Below are positions 45,813 to 54,320 of a DNA stretch of 64,000 bases, piece by piece (the stretch's first letter is position 1; each line of letters starts with the position of its first letter). Source of the stretch: Actinoplanes sp. TBRC 11911 (GTDB lineage: Bacteria; Actinomycetota; Actinomycetes; Mycobacteriales; Micromonosporaceae); the NCBI RefSeq assembly GCF_012933445.1, contig NZ_JABBNC010000025.1:62001-126000 (forward strand). The letters run 5' to 3'. The position numbers and the translations under genes are program-made. Below the pieces are notes generated by a model. The model ran no database searches, was not told the DNA's origin, and worked only from the letters and a program-made list of their open reading frames with translations.

Positions 45813-46049
45813 ATGGACGACGACACCGTACGGGTGGTGGAGCAGACCGGCCTGGTCGTGCTCAGCCGGGGCGAGCTCGTGGTCACGGCCGACGGGAGCG
45901 AGGCGGTGCTGGCCCGGGTCCGCGAGGAGGGGCTGGTGCTGGAGTTCCCGGTCGAGGTCGAGGTGCGGATCGTGCCGGCCTGCGACCCGGACGAGCACGT
46001 CGACACGACGCTGGCCCGGCTCACCGCGGCCCTGGAGTCGCTGGCATGA
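45813..46049 (+). CDS. Small acidic protein in tail-chaperone position
   Basis: A 78-residue acidic protein (VVVEQTGLVVLSRGEL-like strands followed by acidic residues and a C-terminal helix). In contractile phages the slot between tube and tape measure is held by tail-assembly chaperones, and the size fits. No slippery frameshift site typical of phage G/GT pairs was noticed. Its end overlaps the following start by four bases. Confidence 0.55.
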   Translation: MDDDTVRVVEQTGLVVLSRGELVVTADGSEAVLARVREEGLVLEFPVEVEVRIVPACDPDEHVDTTLARLTAALESLA

Positions 46050-48895
46050 CGACCGTGCGCGTCCCGGTGCGGGTCCGGCTCGAGGTGGCCGCGGACCGGG
46101 TCGGCGACGGCCTGGTCGCGCTGGTCGGCGACGCCGCGGGCGCGGCCCTGGACCGGGCGGTGCGGCGAGCCCGGACCGTGCACGCGGTCACCCGGGCCCC
46201 CGCGTCCGGGCGGCGGCCCGCGATCACGGTGCGGTTCACCGGTGACGAGCTGCCGCGCGGGATCGCCGCCGCCGTCGAGGAGGCGTTGCGCGGCGGCATC
46301 GAGCTGGCCGCCGAGCGGATGACCCGCTCGTGGGCGCCGGCCGAGCACGGGCGCGACCGCACCGAGCACGCCGAGCCGTACGACGAGGACCGGTTCGTGG
46401 TGACCTCGGACGGCGCGACCGGCTACCGGGTGCCCTACTACGACCGTGGCGGCGCGGCGGTGACGGTGCCGCTGTGTGACCTGACCCCCGATCCGGTGCC
46501 CGAGGCCCGGCCCGCGCAGCGCCTGCGCCGGATCCGGAGCAACGCGGAGCTGCTCGACGCGATCATGGTGCGCACCGGCGGCTATCCACCCGACCGGTTC
46601 GTGGCGATCCGCGGGGACGCGGACACCGGCGTCGCGATCGCCGACTTCATCGACGTCGAGACGGGACCTGACGGCACCTTCACGGCCCGGCGCCGCGCCT
46701 TCGCCGACCTCGGCATCTATCAGTTCCCCGGTGGCAAGCAGGAGGCGGTGCTGCACGGGGTCTCCTTCGTCGACGCCGACCGGTGGAGCGTGTTCGGGTC
46801 CGCGACCGGCACCGCCCAGGTCGAGGAACTGCTCATCGAGGCGATCAGCGTGGACCTGCTGCGCCGATCGCCGCAGGCCGACCAGGCGCTGCTGCACCGG
46901 CAGGCCCGCAAGCGCCTCGCCGAGACGGGCTTGCACGCCGGCAACTCGGTCACCGTCTTCCAGCTGACCGCGCACGGCAAGCCGGTCTGGATCGGGCCGG
47001 TCGTCAAGGACCTCCCGCGCGACACCCGGCCGGTGCTCGTGCTGACCGAGGACGATCCGGAGGAACACGAGGACACGTACGGGAAATGCCCGCCCCTCGA
47101 CGCCGAGGAGCCCAGCCTGTGGCTGAGTCTGCTGGGCCTGCAGCACGACGATCCGCGCACGCCGGACATGCCCTTCCTCGGTGAGCCCGCGATCGAGAAC
47201 CTGCCGGCGCACGTCGCGGAGCGGCTGGCCACCCGGGTGCAGAGCCTCGCCGGGCTGTTGCACATGCAGCCCGGCGCGTTCGTGGGCGGGTTCCTGATCG
47301 GGGCGCTGGTCCAGGTGGACCGCAACTGCCGGATCCTGACCAGCAACCGGGCGCCCATGATGCCGCAGATCAAGGCGATGGCCGAGGCGTTCGGGCCGCT
47401 GACCGCGCTGTACCGGGACTACCTCTCGATCATGATCAACCTGGATCTTCAGCGGGCCCTGCCCTGCCCGGTGGCCGGTCACGCGAGCGAGTGGGCGGTC
47501 CGCTTCACCGAGGTCTTCGGCTCCGCGCAGGACGACGCGGTCGCCTCCATGTTCGTCTCGACCTGCCAGGACGTATTGCTGCAGACCTTGTACGCGACCG
47601 GCGAGGAGCTCTCCAAGCGGGCGATGAACTTCGCGTCCTACATGTCGGTCACGCGCCTGCTCCTGGTCGTCATGCTCGCCGACACCGTGGAGCTGATGCG
47701 CCTGCGCGACGCCCTGATCGAGCGGGAGAACCGGACGTACGCGCTGATCGGGTCGGCCGGCAGCTCGTTGAACCCGCGCTCGGCAGCCGCCTGGCAGTCG
47801 CTCACCGAGGACCTGCTGGACTCGCTGGGCGCGGGCGAGCCGGTCTCGCACGAACCGGTGTCCGGCACCGTGACGCGGCAGAAGGACGGCTTCCGCGTGT
47901 ACGACGGCGACGGCCGCTGGTGGAGCCGCAAAGAGCTGGACGCGCTCATCACCGCCCAGCGCCGGCAGGTCGCCCAGGTCGACTCGCTGGTCGACAAGGT
48001 GTCCGAAGTAGACGATCTGGTCCGCGAGCTCAAGCTGGCGCAGGCGCTCGACAACGCCATGTCGACCGAGCTCGGGCACCAGCTGACTGGGCACGTCGAC
48101 GACATCTTCCGGAACCTGCTCACCGAACTCCTCAAGTCCAACGGGGAGTGGCAACGGAAGGCCGCACGCGACCGCAGCCTCGCCTTCGGGCTGGCCAGCT
48201 TCAGCCGGGACGACATCAAGACCGCCTCGGACATCGGCGCCACGCTGGCCGGCATCCACAAGCTGGCCGACGACCGGCTGCGACCGGCGTTCACCGACCA
48301 GGACGCGTACGTGGCGGGCATGCGCCGGCTCGCGAACGCCGAGATCGACAAGGCGGCCGTCTTCGAGATTCTCAACCTGGTCGGCATCACCGTGCTGGCC
48401 ATCTTCTGCCCGCCACTCGCGCTGGGCGTCGGGCTCGTCCAGGCGTACGAGGGGCTGGAAACCGCCTTTGAGCACCGCGACCTGCAACGCTCGATGCTGG
48501 ACGGCGACGAGATCCTCTCCAAGGCCCAGGTCGAGGCCGAGATGTGGGCGGCCGTGATCGGTGCGGCGCTGACCGTGCTCCCGGAGGCGCCGGCGCTGGC
48601 CCGGGGAGCGGCCGGGGTCAGCCGGGCGGTGGCGCGCGGCCAGGTCGCCGAGGCCGCCGGGATCGCCACCCGGCAGGCCATGAAGCAGATCGCCGAGCAC
48701 CTGGCCGCGTTGAGCCTCAAGCACTTCACCAAGACGTTCGCGATCGAGATGACCAAGGGATATCTGCTCCAGCTGGCCCTGAACAAGGCGGTCGGCCGGA
48801 TCGCCGAGGCGGTCAGCCGGCAGGTGGGCGTCACCGGTCACGCCTCGCCCGGCGATGTCTTCGAGGTGCTCGGCCGCGCGATCGAGGGGGCGTGA
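46046..48895 (+). CDS. 949-aa tape-measure-position / pretoxin-like protein
   Basis: A very large helical protein in the tape-measure slot. Residues 1-130 are Arg/Ala/Val-rich. Residues ~170-380 are mixed alpha/beta, and ~430-760 are mostly long helices (for example SLVDKVSEVDDLVRELKLAQA). The C-terminal ~190 residues hold hydrophobic segments (VFEILNLVGITVLAIFCPPLA near 770-790; WAAVIGAALTVLPEAPALA near 832-850) followed by an Ala/Arg helical tail, a pattern also seen in pre-toxin regions of large polymorphic toxins. It could be a tape measure that sets tube length, a membrane-inserting payload, or both. No catalytic motif was recognised. Confidence 0.6.
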   Translation: MTTVRVPVRVRLEVAADRVGDGLVALVGDAAGAALDRAVRRARTVHAVTRAPASGRRPAITVRFTGDELPRGIAAAVEEALRGGIELAAERMTRSWAPAEHGRDRTEHAEPYDEDRFVVTSDGATGYRVPYYDRGGAAVTVPLCDLTPDPVPEARPAQRLRRIRSNAELLDAIMVRTGGYPPDRFVAIRGDADTGVAIADFIDVETGPDGTFTARRRAFADLGIYQFPGGKQEAVLHGVSFVDADRWSVFGSATGTAQVEELLIEAISVDLLRRSPQADQALLHRQARKRLAETGLHAGNSVTVFQLTAHGKPVWIGPVVKDLPRDTRPVLVLTEDDPEEHEDTYGKCPPLDAEEPSLWLSLLGLQHDDPRTPDMPFLGEPAIENLPAHVAERLATRVQSLAGLLHMQPGAFVGGFLIGALVQVDRNCRILTSNRAPMMPQIKAMAEAFGPLTALYRDYLSIMINLDLQRALPCPVAGHASEWAVRFTEVFGSAQDDAVASMFVSTCQDVLLQTLYATGEELSKRAMNFASYMSVTRLLLVVMLADTVELMRLRDALIERENRTYALIGSAGSSLNPRSAAAWQSLTEDLLDSLGAGEPVSHEPVSGTVTRQKDGFRVYDGDGRWWSRKELDALITAQRRQVAQVDSLVDKVSEVDDLVRELKLAQALDNAMSTELGHQLTGHVDDIFRNLLTELLKSNGEWQRKAARDRSLAFGLASFSRDDIKTASDIGATLAGIHKLADDRLRPAFTDQDAYVAGMRRLANAEIDKAAVFEILNLVGITVLAIFCPPLALGVGLVQAYEGLETAFEHRDLQRSMLDGDEILSKAQVEAEMWAAVIGAALTVLPEAPALARGAAGVSRAVARGQVAEAAGIATRQAMKQIAEHLAALSLKHFTKTFAIEMTKGYLLQLALNKAVGRIAEAVSRQVGVTGHASPGDVFEVLGRAIEGA

Positions 48896-50433
48896 TGGTC
48901 GCGTTCAAGGTCCGCGGCACCGACCTGGAGCCGCACGTGCACCTCACCGTGGGGAAGCTGGCCGTCGTCGACGCGTTCATGAAGAGGTTCAAGCTCACCG
49001 ACCGCGAGGCCGCCACCAAGATCCTTTCCAACGGCGTGATGGACGCGATGGAGCTGCTCGGCAGCCGCTACGTCACGTCGATGACGCAGGTGGTCGGCCG
49101 GCTCACCCGGCTGCGCGAGGCCATCCACGTCGTGTACGAGAAGGTGCTGGCCGGCACCGGCGAGACGGTCAACCGGGACGAGCTGCGGATGATGTTCGAC
49201 CAGCTGCACGAGGAGACCAAGAAGCTGGCCGACCCGCAGAAGTGGGCCCAGGAGGAGGGCCGGCTGGTCGAGCCGCTGCCGGACACCGCGGCGCAGCCCG
49301 ACTACCCGGGTGCGCGCCCCGGGCTCGCGGACAAGCCCACGAACGCGCCTCGCGAGGGTGCTCCGGTGCTCGGGCGTACGGGAAAGGTGTGGGGTGAGCG
49401 GAAGGTACGCCGCGGCGAGATCACCCTGGAGATCGACGCGGACGGGCTCTACTGGAAGTTCCCCGACATCCCCGACGACACGGTCCTGCACTTCGAGGAG
49501 TTCGGCTACCGCGTCTGGAAGGAGGCCGACGGCGCGATCGTCGAGGAGCTGCTGGTCGGGCCGAGCGTGTCGAGCACCCGGCGGCTGACCCGCGGCGAGG
49601 AGGTCATCTTCCGGGCGGCCGAGATGGGCGAGGCGTACGAGAAGGCCGGCACCCAGCGCGCGCACGGCGCCGGTTCGCCGGGACTCGGCTTCGACGCGGT
49701 CTACGGGGTGGTGCACGCGATCGCCCGGATCAACAACTGGCTCGAGAACCACGGCGTCGAGGCCTGGGTCCGCAGGCTGCGCGACAACGCCCCGCCCGGC
49801 GTCGAATACGTGTGGACCACCCGGACCCGCAAGTCCGGTCAGTCGCTCGCCGACCGGCAGTACCACATCAGCGCGGTGGCCGAGGGCAAGGTCCACGACC
49901 TCTACACGATCGACCTGACCGTGCCGGAGGGCCCGCCGGACCCGAACGGGCCGATCAACGTCAAGGTCACCGGGGTGGGTCCGGAGATCCTCCAGTACGG
50001 GTCGCCACCTACCCGCAAGAGCCTCGAAGCCTGGGAGGCCGCGCCCGCGAACGAGAAACCGCCGATCGACTACGTGGAACCCCCGGACCCCCTCAAGGAG
50101 GCGCTGGGCCACCGGACCGGGCCGGAACCGGTCCGCGCCACCAACGTCGCCGTCGCCCGTGCCCAGAACGCCCTCAAGCGGCTCACCAGGGTGCTCGACA
50201 CCACGATCCTGAAGCGGACCTACGACCAGAACCCGGCCTGGAACAAGGCCATCGACGCGGTGACCGAGGCCGTCGGCCGGATCGACCGGCAGCTCGCCAC
50301 CCGGCCGGCCGACCCGGCCCTGCTCGGTCAGATCGACGCCGCGATCACCGCGTTCGACCGGCGGGCACAGTGGGCGACCCCGGACGACCTGTACCGCTTC
50401 GCCGCCGACCTGCACAACCTGGCGAGGGACTGA
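48895..50433 (+). CDS. 629-aa toxin-like contractile-system protein
   Basis: A 512-codon-plus multidomain soluble protein (ORF 48895-50433, 512 residues). Residues 1-110 are helical (HVHLTVGKLAVVDAFMKRF), ~150-250 beta-rich (ITLEIDADGLYWKFPDIP), and ~255-360 form a compact unit (RAHGAGSPGLGFDAVYGVVHA; NNWLENHGVEAWVRRLRDN; HDLYTIDLTVPEG) resembling C-terminal domains of polymorphic toxins annotated as type 4. A helical tail of ~150 residues follows, unlike classical toxins that end with the toxic domain. Its start overlaps the preceding stop (TGATG). It may be a cargo effector loaded in the tube or on the spike. No immunity gene was recognised. Confidence 0.5.
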   Translation: MVAFKVRGTDLEPHVHLTVGKLAVVDAFMKRFKLTDREAATKILSNGVMDAMELLGSRYVTSMTQVVGRLTRLREAIHVVYEKVLAGTGETVNRDELRMMFDQLHEETKKLADPQKWAQEEGRLVEPLPDTAAQPDYPGARPGLADKPTNAPREGAPVLGRTGKVWGERKVRRGEITLEIDADGLYWKFPDIPDDTVLHFEEFGYRVWKEADGAIVEELLVGPSVSSTRRLTRGEEVIFRAAEMGEAYEKAGTQRAHGAGSPGLGFDAVYGVVHAIARINNWLENHGVEAWVRRLRDNAPPGVEYVWTTRTRKSGQSLADRQYHISAVAEGKVHDLYTIDLTVPEGPPDPNGPINVKVTGVGPEILQYGSPPTRKSLEAWEAAPANEKPPIDYVEPPDPLKEALGHRTGPEPVRATNVAVARAQNALKRLTRVLDTTILKRTYDQNPAWNKAIDAVTEAVGRIDRQLATRPADPALLGQIDAAITAFDRRAQWATPDDLYRFAADLHNLARD

Positions 50434-50435
50434 CC

Positions 50436-50930
50436 ATGCCCAGCTCGTACGCCTCGAATCTGCACACGCCGAGCGCGGTGCTCTTCGACGGGATCGTCCC
50501 GGTTCCACTGTGGGCGGTCACTCAGATGGCGATCGACGCGTCGTACGCGGTCCCCGCGGTCGGCGGAAGCAATCGCCGGGTCGCGCTGCCCACCCACGAC
50601 GACACCATCGGGCTCACCGCCGTGCTGCTCGGCCCGCTGCGCCTGGAATGGAAGGCGATGCTGGAGAACATCGCCGAGGCCAGCCGGTACGGCACCGTGC
50701 TCAGTCCCAAGACCGGCGGCCTGGGCACCGGTCTGGTGCTGGTCACCAGCGCCACGGTCCGCACGAACCTGGCGGTGCAGTCGCTCAGCTTCAGCCTCAC
50801 CGCGGCCCGTCAGGACACCATCGACGTGACCATGCGCCTGATCCACCTGCCCCCGCCCGGCAGCCTCACCCGGCTGCTGGACGTCACGTCGATCGGGGTC
50901 GGCGCGCTCACCGACCGGCTCCCGTTCTGA
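50436..50930 (+). CDS. Putative tube-initiator/hub protein (164 aa)
   Basis: A 164-residue beta-rich protein (AVLFDGIVPVPLWAVTQ; TIGLTAVLLGPLRLEWKAML; LSFSLTAARQDTIDVTMRL). Its size and strand pattern recall tube-like or hub-like rings that join the inner tube to the VgrG spike, and the gene lies between the putative cargo genes and the spike. It starts two bases after the preceding stop. Family not recognised; role inferred from position. Confidence 0.5.
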   Translation: MPSSYASNLHTPSAVLFDGIVPVPLWAVTQMAIDASYAVPAVGGSNRRVALPTHDDTIGLTAVLLGPLRLEWKAMLENIAEASRYGTVLSPKTGGLGTGLVLVTSATVRTNLAVQSLSFSLTAARQDTIDVTMRLIHLPPPGSLTRLLDVTSIGVGALTDRLPF

Positions 50931-50937
50931 GGCCGCC

Positions 50938-51498
50938 GTGAACGTGCTGCCCGCCTTCGTGACCCGGCCGCTGGCCGACGCGTACCTCGACGCCCTGGAC
51001 CCGGTTGCACCGCCTGCGCCCGCACCCACACTGTCCACCCTGGACACGGATCTGCCCGACGGCGTGCCCGCCCGGCTGCCGCTGGACGACTCCCGCCTGC
51101 TGGTGCTGGCCGTGCCGCTCGGCTCGGCCACGCCGCTGCTCGCCGCCGACCCGCGCCTCGTGGTCGTCGACGACCAGCTCATCACCGCCGCCCCGCCGGA
51201 CGGGCACGCCCCGCTCGACCTGCCCCGGCCGCGACTCACCATGGTGGTGGACGGGCGGATCGGCGACACCGTGCCGGTCGTCCCCGGCGTGCCGGTACGG
51301 CTCGCCGCCGGATCCGCCGCGGTGGCCGAGCTGATCGTGGACCGGCTGCTGCTGACCGCCGGCGCTCTGCTCGGCCCGGGCCGCTCCGGCAGCCGCCTGG
51401 TGCTGCGCTGGCGCCCGCTCACCGTGGCCGGACCGGCCGGACCGGCGCCGACACCCGGCGATCCCGCCCTCGATCTGCTGCTGGGAGCGAACCGATGA
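50938..51498 (+). CDS. Contractile-operon hypothetical protein (186 aa)
   Basis: A 186-residue Pro/Ala/Leu-rich protein with strand-rich segments (SRLLVLAVPLGSATPLL; RLTMVVDGRIGDTVPVVPG). GTG 50938 lies seven bases after the preceding stop, and the end overlaps the spike gene by four bases. It occupies the place where LysM-type hub connectors occur in many tail systems, but no LysM motif is visible. Function unknown. Confidence 0.55.
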   Translation: MNVLPAFVTRPLADAYLDALDPVAPPAPAPTLSTLDTDLPDGVPARLPLDDSRLLVLAVPLGSATPLLAADPRLVVVDDQLITAAPPDGHAPLDLPRPRLTMVVDGRIGDTVPVVPGVPVRLAAGSAAVAELIVDRLLLTAGALLGPGRSGSRLVLRWRPLTVAGPAGPAPTPGDPALDLLLGANR

Positions 51499-53477
51499 CG
51501 ATTCCGCTGACCGGCCCGGCGGCCCGCTCGTCCGACGTGCAGCCGGGCACCGTGCCGGCCTGGGCCGTGGTCTTCTTCTCGGACGGTCCGGGCGGCCTGA
51601 AACGGCTGCTCGCCGTCGGCAGCGACACCTACGACGGCTCGGTCTCGGCGACGCTGCCGTTCGAACTGGAGGGCGGCCGCTACGAGGTGGTGATCGAGGG
51701 ACTCACCGATTCCGACTACCAGCGCGTCCGGGCCGGTGGCCGCGTGCTGGCCGCCGAGATCCACCTGTGGTGGTGCGACACCACCGCCGGGGTGCTCGGC
51801 GATCTGGCCCGGGCCACCGGTCTCGGCGACCTCGTCGACGGCGGCACCCGGCCCCCGGCGGACAGCCTGGTCGCGACCATCCGGGTGGACTCGATGCGGC
51901 GGCAGGCCGGCGAGCGCCGCTACGACACGGTGCTGAGCGGCCGGGAGCGGGTGGTCGCCCGGCTCGGCGAGACCCGGATGGCGGGCACGCTCACCTACAA
52001 GACGCTGCCGGACGCCGTCGACGACATCGCCCGGCGGGCTGGCATCAGCGTCCGGAGCCACGGCGTGGACACCCTGCCGAAGCCCGGGAAGGACCAGAAT
52101 GCCGCCGACGTCCGGCCCGGCAGCGCCCTGCAGGCCATGCGCACTGTCCGCGACCAGGTGCTGGCCGGCATGAAGCTGCAGGGACTGCCGGCGGCCCTGA
52201 TCCGCGACGGTGTGCTGCACCTCGGCGAGTGGACAGCGGACAAGAGCGGGGTCAAGGCGCTGCCGGTGGATCGCACGCTGGACGCGGCCGGCGGCCTGGT
52301 GAGCGCCGAACGCGGCGCCGACGCCGACCCGCGCGAGGCGACGGCCGGGCCGCCACCGCCATCGCCCCGGGCCAAGGTCACCGCGACCGCGCTGGGCCGG
52401 CCCGACCTCAAGCCCGGCGACCGGGTGTCCATCCCGCTGCCGCCCGAGGATTACCCGGACCTGGCACCGACCGGCGCGGGCCTGCCGCTGCTGCGTGACC
52501 TGGACGCGGTGCTCGGGCCGGACGCCGAGCAGACCACGCTGTCGCCGTGCCTGGTCACACAGGTGACGCACCGGTTGTCCCGGCGGCAGGGTTTCGTGAC
52601 GACCATCCAGGCGGTGGTGCCGCGTCAGCCCGGCGACGACGGCTGGGACAAGGCCGACGACTCCACCACCGGGACCACGAGCACCGGGCGGGAGCAGCGC
52701 GGGTCCAAGCCGGCCGATCACGCGTCGGGGGCGGCCGGCGCGGTCGAGGGGGTGGCCAAGGCGATCGCCCAGCGGGCCGGGCTCCAGCTGCGGTCCGGGC
52801 AGGTGCGCGGGCACGGCGGAAACCCACCCGAACAGAACACCAGCGAGATCTGGTACGCCGTGACGCCGCGCGACGGTCTGCCGGACGAACTGCGCCGGGT
52901 GGCGATCAACCCCAAGCTGCACGGCGCGCTGCCGGAGGTGCCGGTGGTGACGCCGTTCGCGTTCGGCGGGTACGGCCTGGTGCTGCCACGCTATCCGGGG
53001 TCGCGGGTGCTGCTGGCCGACCAGGGCGGCGGCGCGCAGGGCGTGGTCGACATCGGCGGCGTCTGGGAGGACGGGGTGTGTCCCCCGGCCGAGGCCGGCG
53101 ACTGGTGGCTGGTGCTGCCGATCGGTCAGGCGGTGCAGAACCTCGGCCCGGCCGCCGACGCCGAGCCACCGGCGTCGGCGGACGCGAGCCACGATCTGAT
53201 CGACGCGCAGGGGCGCCGCCTGCTGGAGACGGCCGGTTTCACGGTACGGGTGGTCGACGCGCCCACGCCGTGCGACCAGCGCCCGCAGCCCGCGAAAAAG
53301 GGCTCGGTGGTCATCGAGAGCACCAAGGACGGCAAGTCCGCGCGGGTCGAGCTCAAGAACGACGGCAGCATCACGATCACCGGCACCTCGATCTCCCTGG
53401 ACGCCGGCACGGGCGACATCACGATGAACGCGGCCAACGTCAGGGTCCAGGTCACCGGCACGATGGACGTGAGCTGA
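51495..53477 (+). CDS. VgrG/gp5-gp27-like central spike-hub protein
   Basis: A 660-residue spike. Residues 1-330 form a hub-like part (FELEGGRYEVVIEGLTDSDYQ; phage D-like SALQAMRTVRDQVLAGM). Residues ~450-545 contain an OB-fold-like domain (GYGLVLPRYPGSRVLLADQ; GVVDIGGVWEDG) typical of gpV/VgrG. The C-terminal ~50 residues are a repetitive beta helix (VELKNDGSITITGTSISL; GDITMNAANVRVQVTG), the needle. The start overlaps the preceding stop by four bases and its stop overlaps the PAAR-like ATG. It punctures the target membrane as the tube tip. Confidence 0.8.
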   Translation: MTIPLTGPAARSSDVQPGTVPAWAVVFFSDGPGGLKRLLAVGSDTYDGSVSATLPFELEGGRYEVVIEGLTDSDYQRVRAGGRVLAAEIHLWWCDTTAGVLGDLARATGLGDLVDGGTRPPADSLVATIRVDSMRRQAGERRYDTVLSGRERVVARLGETRMAGTLTYKTLPDAVDDIARRAGISVRSHGVDTLPKPGKDQNAADVRPGSALQAMRTVRDQVLAGMKLQGLPAALIRDGVLHLGEWTADKSGVKALPVDRTLDAAGGLVSAERGADADPREATAGPPPPSPRAKVTATALGRPDLKPGDRVSIPLPPEDYPDLAPTGAGLPLLRDLDAVLGPDAEQTTLSPCLVTQVTHRLSRRQGFVTTIQAVVPRQPGDDGWDKADDSTTGTTSTGREQRGSKPADHASGAAGAVEGVAKAIAQRAGLQLRSGQVRGHGGNPPEQNTSEIWYAVTPRDGLPDELRRVAINPKLHGALPEVPVVTPFAFGGYGLVLPRYPGSRVLLADQGGGAQGVVDIGGVWEDGVCPPAEAGDWWLVLPIGQAVQNLGPAADAEPPASADASHDLIDAQGRRLLETAGFTVRVVDAPTPCDQRPQPAKKGSVVIESTKDGKSARVELKNDGSITITGTSISLDAGTGDITMNAANVRVQVTGTMDVS

Positions 53478-53839
53478 TGGGCACCCCGGTGGTCGAGGCG
53501 GGCTCGTTCGCCTGCACGCACGGCGGCAAGCGCAAGCTCGAGGGCCTCAGCGGCAAACCCGGCGCCGCGAAGGTGCCGCTCACCGTGTCGGGCTCGCCGG
53601 TGGTGCCGGTGACCGCGGCCGGCGGGCTCGGCCAATACGAGAACTGCGGCTTCAGCGACAACGCCGGAACGCTTGCCTGCAGCTCGACCAGCATCACCAC
53701 GACGGGCGCCACCAAGCTCACGGTGGGCGGCAGCAGTCATGTCCTGCTCGCCTCCGACACCGTCCAGTCGGTCAACACACGCGCCGGGACGATCACCGCC
53801 ACGGTCACCGCCGGGCAGTCCACACTCACCGCCAAATGA
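53477..53839 (+). CDS. PAAR-like (DUF4280-type) spike tip protein
   Basis: A 120-residue tip protein. ACTHGGKRKL near residue 13 is the DUF4280/PAAR-like Cys-His entry motif, and two further Cys residues (ENCGF, LACSS) plus beta-turn-rich sequence follow, consistent with metal-stabilised caps. It overlaps the spike stop codon (TGATG) and precedes the baseplate genes, as expected for a protein sharpening the VgrG needle. No toxin extension is attached. Confidence 0.75.
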   Translation: MGTPVVEAGSFACTHGGKRKLEGLSGKPGAAKVPLTVSGSPVVPVTAAGGLGQYENCGFSDNAGTLACSSTSITTTGATKLTVGGSSHVLLASDTVQSVNTRAGTITATVTAGQSTLTAK

Positions 53840-53846
53840 GGACATC

Positions 53847-54320
53847 ATGACCGTGACCACCGCAACGGACACCGCCACCGAGTCCGTACGCCGGCGGCGC
53901 CTGCTCGGCACCGGCCTGCGCGCCGATCTGGTCGGCGTTCGCGACCTGGCCCGCGACCTCTCGCTACGGCGCACCGCCGGCGGCGTCGACCTCGACGTGG
54001 TGGAGGGCCTCGACGCGTTCGCCCAGGACCTCGCGGTCGCCCTCACCACGCTGCGCGGCACCGACCCGTTCAACGCCCGGTTCGGCTTCCTCGGGCTCGG
54101 CCCGCTGACCGACCAGACCGCGCCGTCGATCGCCCGGCAGGCGCTGCGCAGCGCGGTCGCCCAGGTGGTGGCGGCCGATCCGCGGGTACGCCGGATCGTC
54201 GACGTCACCGTGACCACCCCGGCCGCGGGCTCGCGGGTCCTGGACATCCGGGTCACCTTCGACGCCATCAGCGGCGACACCGTGACCGTCGGCGTCACCG
54301 GATCGGAGGCCCCGCAATGA
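53847..54320 (+). CDS. gp25-like baseplate wedge protein
   Basis: A 157-residue protein with the GPW/gp25 pattern: an N-terminal strand/helix containing LDVVEGLDAFAQDLAVAL, the conserved FGFLGLGPLTDQ segment and a C-terminal strand pair (IVDVTVTTPAAGSRVLDI). gp25 forms the inner baseplate ring that templates sheath assembly. It precedes and overlaps by four bases the J-like baseplate gene, the usual pairing. Confidence 0.75.
   Translation: MTVTTATDTATESVRRRRLLGTGLRADLVGVRDLARDLSLRRTAGGVDLDVVEGLDAFAQDLAVALTTLRGTDPFNARFGFLGLGPLTDQTAPSIARQALRSAVAQVVAADPRVRRIVDVTVTTPAAGSRVLDIRVTFDAISGDTVTVGVTGSEAPQ

Noticed and set aside
45752..48841. 1029-codon minus-strand ORF opposite the 949-aa protein
   Set aside because: Long only because stop codons are rare at this GC; low-complexity composition and full overlap with the coupled plus-strand operon.
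50328..53192. 954-codon minus-strand ORF opposite the spike gene
   Set aside because: Same artefact; the plus strand has VgrG-like features and coupled start/stop overlaps.
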